Below, one piece after another: positions 32,729 through 41,278 of a DNA stretch of 54,241 nucleotides (position 1 is the stretch's first letter; the number at the start of each line of letters is the position of its first letter). A program made the position numbers and the translations under genes. The stretch lies in NCBI RefSeq assembly GCF_001662075.1, contig NZ_LYPL01000024.1:1-54241 (forward strand). Reading direction: 5' to 3'. Source of the DNA: Rhizobium bangladeshense. GTDB taxonomy: Bacteria > Pseudomonadota > Alphaproteobacteria > Rhizobiales > Rhizobiaceae. A model generated the notes under the pieces. The model saw nothing but the letters and a program-made list of their open reading frames with translations. It made no database searches and was not told the DNA's origin.

Positions 32729-33313
32729 TTAGCCGAGGTCGCTCAAGAACTCATCCGTCTCCATGAGTTCCAGCTGGACAGAAAATCGATCGTGCAGCAG
32801 TTCCAGCGACGCGTCATAAGTGTCGTCGGCGCTGCTGCAGACGGCGTCCTTCAGCACGATGACGCGATAGGCAAGATCGATGGCGCCAAGCGTCGTGGCG
32901 AGCACGCAGACATCCGTTTCCCCGCCGGTGATCACAAGGGTGTCGACCCGCTCCGACTGAAGAGTCTTATGGAGGCGGCCGTCGATCCAGGGCGAATAGG
33001 TGCGTTTGTCGAAGTATCGCGCCGGCGGAACAAGCGAGGCCAGGGAGGTAGCCAGGTCGACGAGCTCAGGCGGGAGGTGCTCGCCCGTCATCATCCACCA
33101 TTTCTGGTAATAGTCGCGCCATTTTCCCGGCATCGCATCCGGATGCTGGGGCGGGACGAAGCGGGTAAAAATCGTCCGGGACGGATGCCGGCCAGCAAGC
33201 TCCTCGATCTGTGGAGAGATCCGAACCATCCAGGGCACGTGCCATGGGGTTTCTTCCGCAAACATGCGCTGCATGTCGACGCAAAGGTGCCGCCACTCGC
33301 CGATCCCGCCCAT
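32729..33313 (-). CDS. Isochorismatase-like cysteine hydrolase
   Basis: This 194-residue protein has the family triad in context: Asp in CVDMQRMFAEE, Lys in YFDKRTYSPW, Cys in GGETDVCVLATTLGA. These enzymes hydrolyse small amides or isochorismate-like ethers; many remain uncharacterised. I chose ATG 33313 because of a strong GGAGG site; an ATG at 33325 lacks one. It is a single gene with no operon partner. The substrate cannot be inferred. Confidence 0.88.
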   Translation of the reverse strand: MGGIGEWRHLCVDMQRMFAEETPWHVPWMVRISPQIEELAGRHPSRTIFTRFVPPQHPDAMPGKWRDYYQKWWMMTGEHLPPELVDLATSLASLVPPARYFDKRTYSPWIDGRLHKTLQSERVDTLVITGGETDVCVLATTLGAIDLAYRVIVLKDAVCSSADDTYDASLELLHDRFSVQLELMETDEFLSDLG

Positions 33314-33458
33314 CAGATCCTCCATTCATCTTCGGGCGTCAACCGCTGCCCGGAACGAAAGTTCCCGAGTGGTGAAAGATCGAAGGCTCTCAAGCATGTC
33401 GCGCGAAACTGGGCAGCAGTATTGCGCAAAACAAGATCTAAGGGAGCGAATCTGAAAG

Positions 33459-33475
33459 ATTGCGACGCGCTTTTA
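33459..33475. repeat. Fragment of the palindromic repeat
   Basis: GATTGCGACGCGCTTTT matches one arm of the palindrome at 39296. It lies at the very end of the GGDEF-EAL gene and reaches into its last bases. Confidence 0.55.
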
Positions 33476-35878
33476 GGCAATGGCTCCCGATGTGATCGTC
33501 CGTGATCCGCCGCCGCTCTCCGATTTGACGAAGCCGTCGATTTCGCGGAGAGGAACTGGTTTGGAGAAGAAATAGCCTTGGAGATCGGTGCAGCCGAGGG
33601 CGGTCAGAAAGTCGCGTTGATATTCGGTTTCAACCCCTTCTGCCGTCGTCGAGATGCCGAGATTACGGCTGAGAGTGACGATCGCGCCGATGATGGCCGC
33701 ACCGTTGGCTTTTGCGCCGAGCTGGGAGACGAAGGAACGATCGATCTTGATGCGGTCGATGTCGAAACGCACCAGATGGCTGAGGCATGAGAAGCCGGTC
33801 CCGAAATCATCGAGGGAAATCTGAATGCCCCGGCTGCGCAGTGATTTCAGTACCGTATAGACATCCGAATTATCCTCGATGAGCGAGGACTCGGTGAGTT
33901 CGAGCTCGAGGCGGGATGGCGGCAGGCCGGTCTCTTCAAGCACGGCGAAGACTTCCTCGGCGAAATTTGGTCTTCTTAGCTGGGCCGGTGACACGTTGAC
34001 CGCCACAAAGGTGTCTTCAGGCCATGTGCAGGCGGCCTTGCAGGCTTCGCGCAAGACCCAGAAACCGAGGGCGTCGATGAGACCGCCCTCTTCGGCTGCG
34101 GGGATGAAGCTCGCGGGGGTAAGCAGTCCGCGCTGACTGTGACGCCAGCGCACGAGAGCCTCCGCGCCGGAAGCCGAATATCCGCCCTCGGCGCGATGCA
34201 CCGTCTGGTAATAGACCTCGAGCGATCCGAAATCCGGCTTGCTGCCGCCCGGGCGAGGTTGGGGACTGCCAGCGGAGGGGGCCGTGCCTTTGGTCAGAAC
34301 TTCGCGCAATTCGTTCTTGAGAATGTCGCGCGCATTTCTGCCGCCGTCCATGGACGGGGAATAGACGCGCCACTGGCCTCTCCCGCCCATCTTTGCCTCG
34401 TAAAGTGCGACGTCGGCATAACGCATGACGTCATCGGCATTTCGCCCGGCATCCGGCACGATGGTGACGCCGATCGAACCGCCGACCCGGGCGACCGCTT
34501 CGCCCCTCAGAAGTGGGAAGGGCCTGCCAAGTTCAGCAACGATCGCGTCGCATATGGACAGCAGGATTTGGTCGTCATCCTTGATGTCCCGCAGAAGCAG
34601 GGCAAATTCGTCGCCCCCGAGCCGGGCGAGCGTGTCATCAGGGCGAAGGACGGACCGAATTCGCTCGGCGGCCATCCTGATGAGTTCATCACCGGCGGCA
34701 TGGCCGAACGTGTCGTTCACCGCTTTGAAGCGGTCGAGGTCGAGAAGTGCGACGGCCGAGCGCTCGGTCGAATGCCGCGTATCGGTCAGGCACTCCTCGA
34801 ACCGTATGGCGAACAGGGCGCGGTTGGGAAGGTCGGTCAGCACGTCATGCAAGGCAAGCTGCCTTGCATGCAGCTCGCTTCTCTTCAATTCGCCGAGACT
34901 GCTCCGCAGCCGCACAAGCAGCACCGAAAACAGCACGGCGATCACCAGGGCGGCAATCGAAAGCGCCGGCATCAATCGGCCGATCACCCGCGAACCTGGA
35001 AGATCGGGTCGCCATACGATGAAGCCGATCGGTTCACCATTTGCCGTCGCGTCGATTTGGAACGCGACCTCATTTTCGTCGGCATCGGCCGTGCGGGCAA
35101 AGCGCGCGCCGTTGAGGCCCTGCTGCCGGCTCAACTCGTCTAGGGCCGCACCATCGAGAAACCGCACGACGATCAGGAATTGCCGCTTCGGCTGCGGCTG
35201 TCCGTCGCGAGCTTCGTTGATGGTGACGATGCCGACGATCGTCGGCCGGCCTTCCAACCGCATCAGATTGGCCAGCGCATGGTTGGGGCGAACCGCGCTC
35301 GCCCGACGGCTCTCCAGCGAGGATGGCATTCGGTCGCTGAACGTCGGAGTGTGGTGTGCCGTAAGACGGCTATCCCTGAGGAGCGGCAAAAACAGAGGCT
35401 TCATCCAGCGATAGCGTTTTTCCGTTTTCGCGTCGGTCAGCATGCTCAGCTGAGCCTTCTCGTCGACGACAAAGGCCTGATCGTATCCGAAGGCGGACAT
35501 TGCGGTTTCGCTGATTGCGCTGCCGGCCGCCCCGGTCAGAACCGTATCGAGGCTGGAGGAAACACCTGCCGAACGGGACGCGGGATAAACGCGGGCGAGA
35601 TAGCCGTTGCCGAACTGACCGATGACATGGGCGACCTGATCGACCTGTTCGCGCAGGCGCGCATTTACCAGCTGACGCTGGCGATCAAGGGCCGCAGCGT
35701 CGCTTTCGGCTCCCGCCCAGAGCGCCGATAGCACGACGAGTCCAATTGCTCCGAGCCCGCTGATGGCGATCAGAAAGAGAATTCTTCCCGAAGCGATCCA
35801 GGACTTCTGGAACGTGTTGGAGCTGGATGGAACAACTATGTGCAAGCCTGGACCCCTGGACACCACGTACGGGCGCAT
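33473..35878 (-). CDS. CHASE4-GGDEF-EAL membrane protein (cyclic di-GMP turnover)
   Basis: This 801-residue protein has a membrane helix (about residues 30-55), a periplasmic CHASE4-type sensor (about 60-290), a second helix (about 300-325), a GGDEF domain with intact LGGDEFALL, and an EAL domain with AEALVRW and DDFGTGFSCL. Both catalytic domains look complete, so it may make or degrade cyclic di-GMP depending on the signal. It is a single gene. The ATG at 35878 is the first in frame; a shorter start closer to the first helix is possible. Confidence 0.92.
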   Translation of the reverse strand: MRPYVVSRGPGLHIVVPSSSNTFQKSWIASGRILFLIAISGLGAIGLVVLSALWAGAESDAAALDRQRQLVNARLREQVDQVAHVIGQFGNGYLARVYPASRSAGVSSSLDTVLTGAAGSAISETAMSAFGYDQAFVVDEKAQLSMLTDAKTEKRYRWMKPLFLPLLRDSRLTAHHTPTFSDRMPSSLESRRASAVRPNHALANLMRLEGRPTIVGIVTINEARDGQPQPKRQFLIVVRFLDGAALDELSRQQGLNGARFARTADADENEVAFQIDATANGEPIGFIVWRPDLPGSRVIGRLMPALSIAALVIAVLFSVLLVRLRSSLGELKRSELHARQLALHDVLTDLPNRALFAIRFEECLTDTRHSTERSAVALLDLDRFKAVNDTFGHAAGDELIRMAAERIRSVLRPDDTLARLGGDEFALLLRDIKDDDQILLSICDAIVAELGRPFPLLRGEAVARVGGSIGVTIVPDAGRNADDVMRYADVALYEAKMGGRGQWRVYSPSMDGGRNARDILKNELREVLTKGTAPSAGSPQPRPGGSKPDFGSLEVYYQTVHRAEGGYSASGAEALVRWRHSQRGLLTPASFIPAAEEGGLIDALGFWVLREACKAACTWPEDTFVAVNVSPAQLRRPNFAEEVFAVLEETGLPPSRLELELTESSLIEDNSDVYTVLKSLRSRGIQISLDDFGTGFSCLSHLVRFDIDRIKIDRSFVSQLGAKANGAAIIGAIVTLSRNLGISTTAEGVETEYQRDFLTALGCTDLQGYFFSKPVPLREIDGFVKSESGGGSRTITSGAIA

Positions 35879-35966
35879 TCGTCAACGCTAACAAATAAGC
35901 GTTCACGTAGAATTAAAGGCTGCGGCGCACTATAGGGCGATCGATCACGCCCAGGGGGTTTTGGCG

Positions 35967-36773
35967 ATGTTGCGAATATCCATTCAGACTTTATTGCGCG
36001 GCGCGCTGATGGTGGGCGGGTTGGGTGTCGTTTTGGCGGCGGTCTCGACGCTGCCGGTGGTCGCGCAAGAGCGAATGCCGATGAGAGTTGCCGTCGAAGG
36101 TGCGTTTCCGCCCTTCAACTATCTCGATGCGAATAACAAACTTCAGGGTTTCGACATCGATATTGCCAATGCCCTTTGCGAGACCGGCAAGTTCGAATGC
36201 CAATTCATCATCGAGAAGTGGGACGACATGATCCCCGATCTCATTGCCGAAAAATACGACGCGATCATTTCATCGATGTCGATGAGCCTGGAGCGGCGCC
36301 AGAAGGTCGCTTTCACCGAGAAATACTACAACAGCCCGTCAGTGTTCATCGCGCGGAAGGATTCGCCGATCACTGACATCAGTCCCGCCGCCCTCAATGG
36401 CAAAAAGCTCGGAGTGACGTCGTCGACGGCGCAGGAATCTTATGCCAACCATTTCTATCCCGACATGAAAAAGACGGTATTCCGGTCGTCGCCGGAATTG
36501 TACAAGGGCCTGTCGGATGGGCGCGTCGACATTATCCTGGAGGATAAGCTAGCCATTTACGACTGGATCGCCAATACGAAGGCGGGAACCTGCTGCGCGT
36601 TCAAGGGGCCGGATCTGGTCGACGTCACTTATTTTGGCGAAGGTGCCGGGATTGCGGTGCGTCTGGACGACAAGGAGCGCCTTGCACGCCTGAACGAGGC
36701 GTTGAAGACGATCAAGGAAGACGGGACTTATGACATGATCAATGCCAAGTATTTCCCGTTCAGCATCCAGTAG
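35967..36773 (+). CDS. Periplasmic amino-acid (LAO-type) ABC binding protein
   Basis: This 268-residue protein has a signal peptide (MLRISIQTLLRGALMVGGLG, cleaved after VVAQ) and the basic-amino-acid-binding pattern: AVEGAFPPFNYLDANNKLQG, FDIDIANALC and SSMSMSLERRQKVAFTEKYY. It resembles lysine/arginine/ornithine or octopine-type binding proteins. There is no permease or ATPase beside it, so it is an orphan. ATG 35967 follows an AGGGGG site. A good terminator lies 29 bases after the stop. Confidence 0.9.
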   Translation: MLRISIQTLLRGALMVGGLGVVLAAVSTLPVVAQERMPMRVAVEGAFPPFNYLDANNKLQGFDIDIANALCETGKFECQFIIEKWDDMIPDLIAEKYDAIISSMSMSLERRQKVAFTEKYYNSPSVFIARKDSPITDISPAALNGKKLGVTSSTAQESYANHFYPDMKKTVFRSSPELYKGLSDGRVDIILEDKLAIYDWIANTKAGTCCAFKGPDLVDVTYFGEGAGIAVRLDDKERLARLNEALKTIKEDGTYDMINAKYFPFSIQ

Positions 36774-36801
36774 CCGGCAACAGAATTTTCGTGACTGCTG
36801 C

Positions 36802-36834
36802 GAGATGGCCGGTGTTCCCGGCCATCTCCGTTTT
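36802..36834 (+). terminator. Rho-independent terminator after the amino-acid binding protein
   Basis: A perfect 11-bp stem (GAGATGGCCGG 36802-36812 with 36818-36828) and a 5-base loop are followed by CGTTTT on the plus strand. It ends the binding-protein transcript before the convergent fdhA-like gene. Confidence 0.85.
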
Positions 36835-36877
36835 GAGCAAAAGCGCGCTGCGGCACACTCTTGCGCGATATTTGTCG

Positions 36878-38068
36878 TCAGGCGGCTTTCGCGACCTCTC
36901 CATGCGGGTCGAGAACAAATTTCGTCGCCGCGCCATGGTCGAAGCTCTCATATCCCTGGACGGCTTCGTCGAGCGGGATGACTTTGGCGTTGACGATGTC
37001 GGCGATCGGCAAGCGGTCGTGGAGGATCGCCTGCATGAGCTGGCGATTATATTTGAGCACCGGCGTCTGGCCAGTGTGGAAGGATTGCGCCTTGGCCCAG
37101 CCGAGGCCGAAGCGAAGCGAAAGATTACCGTGTTTGGCGGCGTTGTCGACGGCACCGGGATCCTCGGTGACGTAGAGGCCGGGAATGCCGATCGACCCTG
37201 CGGCGCGGGTGATCTCCATCATCTGGTTGAGCACGATCGCCGGCTGTTCGCCGCCCGAATGGCCGCGTGCCTCGAAGCCGACCGCGTCGATGGCGCTGTC
37301 CACCTCGTTGCTGCCGACGACCTCAGCGATCATGTCGCCGAGACGATCGCTCTTGGAGAGATCGATCGGTTCGAAACCGACCTTGGCCGCATGCGCCAGG
37401 CGGTCCTTGTTGAAATCACCGATCATGACGACGGCGGCGCCGAGGATGCGAGCCGAAGCCGCAGCCGCAAGACCGACGGGGCCGGCGCCGGCGATGTAGA
37501 CGGTCGAGCCGACGCCGACGCCGGCGCGCACTGCGCCATGAAAGCCGGTCGGCAGAATATCAGAGAGCATGGTGAGATCGCGGATCTTCGCCATTGCCTT
37601 GTCGCGATCCGGGATTTTCAGCAGGTTGAAATCGGCATAGGGGATGGTGACATAGCGTGCCTGGCCGCCGATCCAGCCGCCCATGTCGACATAGCCATAG
37701 GCGCCACCGGCGCGGGCCGGGTTCACGGTCAGGCAGACGCCGGTGTCCTGGGACTTGCAGCACCGGCAACGGCCGCATGCGACATTGAACGGCACCGAGA
37801 CGATATCGCCGATGTCGAGCATTTCGACGTCGATCCCTTTCTCGATGATCTCGCCGGTGATTTCGTGACCGAGGACCAAGCCCGGCATCGCCGTCGTGCG
37901 GCCGCGGACCATGTGCTGGTCGGAGCCGCAGATGTTGGTCGAGATCACTTTCAGGATGACGCCGTGTTCGATGCGGCGGCCGTCGGGCGCTTCCAGCTTC
38001 GGGTCGTCGATGTCGCGAACTTCAACCTTGCCCGGCCTCAGATAGACGACGCCTCTATTCTTGCTCAT
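36878..38068 (-). CDS. fdhA: Glutathione-independent formaldehyde dehydrogenase (FdhA type)
   Basis: This 396-residue zinc-dependent dehydrogenase has the catalytic zinc motif NICGSDQHMVRGR and GHEITGEI, a cysteine-rich structural zinc loop CGRCRCCKSQDTGVC, and NAD-binding GAGPVGLAAAASARILGA. Length and the stretch GGAYGYVDMGGWIGGQARYV match the Pseudomonas putida FdhA group, which dismutates or oxidises formaldehyde with tightly bound NAD. The ATG at 38068 has GGGAGG upstream; the longer frame to 38173 is not needed. It may detoxify formaldehyde released from methylated compounds. Confidence 0.92.
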   Translation of the reverse strand: MSKNRGVVYLRPGKVEVRDIDDPKLEAPDGRRIEHGVILKVISTNICGSDQHMVRGRTTAMPGLVLGHEITGEIIEKGIDVEMLDIGDIVSVPFNVACGRCRCCKSQDTGVCLTVNPARAGGAYGYVDMGGWIGGQARYVTIPYADFNLLKIPDRDKAMAKIRDLTMLSDILPTGFHGAVRAGVGVGSTVYIAGAGPVGLAAAASARILGAAVVMIGDFNKDRLAHAAKVGFEPIDLSKSDRLGDMIAEVVGSNEVDSAIDAVGFEARGHSGGEQPAIVLNQMMEITRAAGSIGIPGLYVTEDPGAVDNAAKHGNLSLRFGLGWAKAQSFHTGQTPVLKYNRQLMQAILHDRLPIADIVNAKVIPLDEAVQGYESFDHGAATKFVLDPHGEVAKAA

Positions 38069-38680
38069 GGATTCCTCCCATTTGTTGAGTGCCTCGATCT
38101 GCAGCGGATGCAGTCGATGGCAATGCTTTCCTCCGGCCTGCCTCCTCTGCAGTCCGGTATTCACACGCCGCATCGGGCGATGTTCGAATTTCGCAGATAG
38201 CGGGGACAGACTGGATCGAGGAGAGAGTGAGTACGATAGGGGCTGGCCCGTCGTGCCGCTCTCGTCATCGCCCGCCGCAATCCGTAGATCTGCTGCGAAA
38301 AGAGCTGATTTAGGGCTACAGAACCTCCTTTCGATCCATCTGGATATCTTTCCGGATAACTATCCGGTCGTTCCTGAGGATTTCAGTCCTTACCACCGTG
38401 GCGGCGTGCCGGCGGCCTGCCTGCCTACTTCATGTCGCTCGCTTGCGCGGCAGCGCCGTGAACGTGACAAGAAAACCATGCCTGACGAAAAACAGAGCCC
38501 GAAAAAACGACACGGGTGCCCCTCAAGACGACAATCGGCAAAGTCGTCATCTCCGCCGGTAATCAGATTCTGTCGGCCAGGGCAGATGCCGTTTCCAATC
38601 GTGATTGGACATCGGCTGCGTCCTGAGCCACGCTGTTTTTGGGAGCGGACCGTCTATTTTTCCGAAGATAGGAGGCCGGA
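38069..38680. other. 612-base intergenic region
   Basis: No convincing gene is seen here. Open frames on both strands have no ribosome site plus recognisable sequence. It must hold the promoters of the leftward fdhA-like and the rightward hypothetical gene. Its only clear structure is the inverted repeat at 38352-38367. Confidence 0.6.
38352..38367. promoter_or_regulatory. Perfect inverted repeat, possible operator
   Basis: CCGGATA-AC-TATCCGG is a perfect inverted repeat with a 2-base spacer, too tight for a hairpin but suitable for a dimeric regulator. It is 284 bases before the fdhA-like gene and 314 before the hypothetical gene, so its target is unclear. Confidence 0.4.
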
Positions 38681-39115
38681 ATGGAACAGTATGCACTGGA
38701 GCAGCTGAAAACAGTTGCGAAGATCAGCACGAGTATAAAGCCCCTTGAACTGACGCGGCGCGAACGCATTGAACGCTGGGCCGAATGTCTCGATCGCAGC
38801 CCCAGACCGTTTTTGAAGACGCTTCACGAGACGGAGTATCAGCCGATCGCAGATCGGCTTGCCCTGCGGGGTGACGATACCCCGATCTCCGTTGCGTTCG
38901 CTGATCCCATTCTGCGGGCGGCCGGAATGGAAAATGACAGCTATGGAGAAGCCAAACGGTTTTTCGAACTCAGCGACGAACAGTTGCACGAGCTTGTCTG
39001 CTTCTGTCATTTTGGTGAAAGCGTTAGCGCGGCGGCAGTCGCTCGCCGCGTACGAAGGATCGCAGATCCCAGACCAAGCGGGTTTTTCGCTCAGCTTCGT
39101 GCGTTCTTTGGCTAA
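38681..39115 (+). CDS. Hypothetical protein
   Basis: This 144-residue protein starts at ATG 38681 with a strong AGGAGG site six bases upstream. It looks soluble, with the stretch PLELTRRERIERWAECLDRS and a C-terminal helix-rich AAVARRVRRIADPRP. I do not recognise a domain. Its strong ribosome site and lack of a better frame in this region support it as real. It stands alone, followed by palindromic repeats. Confidence 0.75.
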   Translation: MEQYALEQLKTVAKISTSIKPLELTRRERIERWAECLDRSPRPFLKTLHETEYQPIADRLALRGDDTPISVAFADPILRAAGMENDSYGEAKRFFELSDEQLHELVCFCHFGESVSAAAVARRVRRIADPRPSGFFAQLRAFFG

Positions 39116-39260
39116 AAGGCCATGACGCTGTAAGACTGGCGTTCGCCGCGACGAAGAGGCCTGCCACGGCAGTCGGCAGGTCATCCGCCTCGGCAAACAC
39201 GAACAGGACCAGCGCAAAACGGTTGTTCCGGTGGACCGGAGGATGGGCTTCGCGTTTTTC

Positions 39261-39336
39261 CCAGCAAAACCGCTACGCGCTTTGCTGGAATTGCCCTAAA
39301 GCGCGTCGCATCAAATTTGATTGCGACGCGCTTTAG
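39261..39336. repeat. RIME-like intergenic repeat with two palindromes
   Basis: The first palindrome has arms CCAGCAAA and TTTGCTGG (39261-39288). The second is an almost perfect 41-bp palindrome (39296-39336) with arms CTAAAGCGCGTCGCA and TGCGACGCGCTTTAG around TCAAATTTGA. It is followed by CCCTTTGTTTTT, so it may also terminate transcription. Two-palindrome elements of this type are common between rhizobial genes. Related pieces are at 32661 and 33459. Confidence 0.8.
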
Positions 39337-39388
39337 CCCTTTGTTTTTATGGTTGTCCCGGAACCGCGGCACTTCCGGGCGACATGCA

Positions 39389-40294
39389 TTAGCCGTCGTA
39401 AGACCGCCGTCCTCGGTTGAAGTCGACCGCGGTATGCCAGAACACGGCGCCGAGGATGATCGCGCCGCCGAAATAGGTGGCGACGGGCGGCTGTTCTGAA
39501 AATAGCAGCCAGACCCAGAAGGGCGTCAGCACGATTTCCATCGTGCCGATCAGTGCCGCCTCGGCCGGCGGCATCCGCTTTGCCCCGGCGAGGAAGAGCA
39601 CCAGCGCGAGGGAGAAATTGGTGGCGCCGAAGGCGGCGAGGACGATCCAGTTGTGCAGGTCGAGGGAGCCGACCGAGCTGAAAGGCGCGAAGATGACGAG
39701 GGTCAGGAAGGCGCTGACGACGGTCGGCGGCAGGCTCGGCACGCCGGGATCGGTGCGCGGAATGATGATGACGAGCGCGAAGGACGCGGTCATGCCGAGC
39801 GCCAGCAGATCGCCCCAGCCGGTGCCGCCGCCGATCGAGGAGGCGACGATGACGCCGACGCCGAAGAGGGACACGGCGCCGGCAATCATCGTCCGCCTGG
39901 CAACCCTCTCCTTGAGGATGAGCCAGCCGAACAGAGCCGCGATGAAGGGCGTGGTCGCATAGATCATCGTCACATTGGCGACGGTGGTCATGTAGAGCGC
40001 CCCGATGAAGCATCCCTGACTGAAAGTCTGGCATGCGATCATCGCAAGACCGGACGGATGGAAGACGGAACGCCATTGCCGCCGCGAGATGCCCCCTTCG
40101 AGGAAAAGGCAGGGGATCAGCAGGAACAGGCCGCCGAACAACGACCGCCAGGCGATCGCCGTCCATACGTCGGTCGTGAGCAGCCGCGAGTAAACGCCGC
40201 TCGCACTCCAGGCGAGTGTCGCGGCAACGATGAGAAGCACACCCTTCTCATGCTCGCTGCCTGCGAGGCGTGCAGTCGGATTTTCAATGGTCAC
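39389..40294 (-). CDS. EamA/DMT-family transporter
   Basis: This protein of about 301 residues has ten predicted membrane helices in two EamA repeats (for example GVLLIVAATLAWSASGVYSR early and TMEIVLTPFWVWLLFSEQPP late). The family exports or imports small metabolites and amino acids; the substrate is unknown. I place the start at GTG 40294 (VTIENPTARLAGS) because the alternative ATG at 40384 would put the 12-bp palindrome of the LysR promoter next to the start codon. It is divergent from a LysR gene, the usual sign of regulation by that protein. Confidence 0.85.
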   Translation of the reverse strand: MTIENPTARLAGSEHEKGVLLIVAATLAWSASGVYSRLLTTDVWTAIAWRSLFGGLFLLIPCLFLEGGISRRQWRSVFHPSGLAMIACQTFSQGCFIGALYMTTVANVTMIYATTPFIAALFGWLILKERVARRTMIAGAVSLFGVGVIVASSIGGGTGWGDLLALGMTASFALVIIIPRTDPGVPSLPPTVVSAFLTLVIFAPFSSVGSLDLHNWIVLAAFGATNFSLALVLFLAGAKRMPPAEAALIGTMEIVLTPFWVWLLFSEQPPVATYFGGAIILGAVFWHTAVDFNRGRRSYDG

Positions 40295-40371
40295 GCAGAG
40301 ATTCTCAAAGAAGGAAGTCGAACGCCGCTCATTTCTGCGCCACGAATTGACATTAGACAAACGAATAGTAG

Positions 40372-40383
40372 TGATAGCTATCA
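40372..40383. promoter_or_regulatory. Palindrome in the eamA-lysR divergent promoter
   Basis: TGATAGCTATCA is a perfect 12-bp palindrome 22 bases before the LysR start. LysR regulators usually bind such imperfect T-N11-A dyads between divergent genes. Confidence 0.5.
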
Positions 40384-40405
40384 TCGATTTTTTCTATGGC
40401 TGCCA

Positions 40406-41278
40406 ATGCAAGAACCGATCGAAAGCGACCTTCTCAGAACCTTCCTTATTGTCGCCGAGACGTCGAACTTTTCGGCGGCCGCGCAGCGCATCGGGCGGAC
40501 GCAATCTGCCATCAGCACCCAGATCAAGAGGCTCGAGGCAACAATCGGCGAAACTCTTTTTGAGCGCGGCGCCCGCGGCGTGGTGCTGACGCGTCAGGGT
40601 ATCCAGCTCGTGCCCTATGCCCGCAGGGTCATCGATCTCCTGAACGAGGCGGCCGCGACGATCCGCAGCAAGCCGCTCGACGGCCCGGTGCGCATCGGAA
40701 TCCCCGAGGAATACAGCCAGACGGTGCTGCCGGCGGCGCTTGCGGCTTTCGCGGTTCGCCATCCGGCAGTCGAAGTCACCGTCTCCTGCGATTATACGGT
40801 CCGCAACCTCGCAGCCCTGGAACGGGACGAACTCGATCTCGCCGTCGTATTCGACTGGAGCGATCAGAACAAGGGCGAGGTTCTCTGCGTCGATCCGACC
40901 GTCTGGGTCACGTCGATGGTGCATCGGCTGCATGACATTGATCCCCTGCCGGTTGCGACCTACCGCAACTCCACCTGGTCGCGCGATTTTGCGCTGCGCT
41001 CGTTGGAGAAGATCGGCCGCAGCTACAGGATCGCTTTCATCGCCGATACCGGTTCGGGGCTGAAGAATGCCGTGACCGCCGGCCTTGCCGTCACGACGCT
41101 TTCCCGCAGCAGCATTCCGCCCGGCTGCCGCGAATTGACCGCCGAGGATGGCTTTCCGCCAGTCGATTCCTCGAAGGTCGTACTGCGCCGCAATAGTTTC
41201 CGCTCCAGCGAGGCCGTGCGGGAATTGGCCGAAATGCTGCGGGACGCATTCCAGCCTATGTCGGTGCCGATGATATGA
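40406..41278 (+). CDS. LysR-family transcriptional regulator
   Basis: This 290-residue protein has an N-terminal helix-turn-helix (DLLRTFLIVAETSNFSAAAQ, then RIGRTQSAISTQIKRLE, residues 8-45) and a LysR substrate-binding domain. ATG 40406 (MQEPIESDLLRTF) fits the family start; the frame is open far upstream but that is a shadow. It is divergent from the EamA transporter. Its last 23 bases overlap the end of the convergent GlxA-type regulator gene. Confidence 0.92.
   Translation: MQEPIESDLLRTFLIVAETSNFSAAAQRIGRTQSAISTQIKRLEATIGETLFERGARGVVLTRQGIQLVPYARRVIDLLNEAAATIRSKPLDGPVRIGIPEEYSQTVLPAALAAFAVRHPAVEVTVSCDYTVRNLAALERDELDLAVVFDWSDQNKGEVLCVDPTVWVTSMVHRLHDIDPLPVATYRNSTWSRDFALRSLEKIGRSYRIAFIADTGSGLKNAVTAGLAVTTLSRSSIPPGCRELTAEDGFPPVDSSKVVLRRNSFRSSEAVRELAEMLRDAFQPMSVPMI

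Noticed and set aside
38460..38635. Short plus-strand frames such as one starting MPDEKQSPKKR
   Set aside because: No ribosome site at the right distance and no recognisable sequence; treated as non-coding.
39116..39260. Minus-strand frame with a hydrophobic stretch (FALVLFVFAEADD) after the EamA gene
   Set aside because: It has no start, no ribosome site and no recognised family. It may be an old remnant but cannot be supported.
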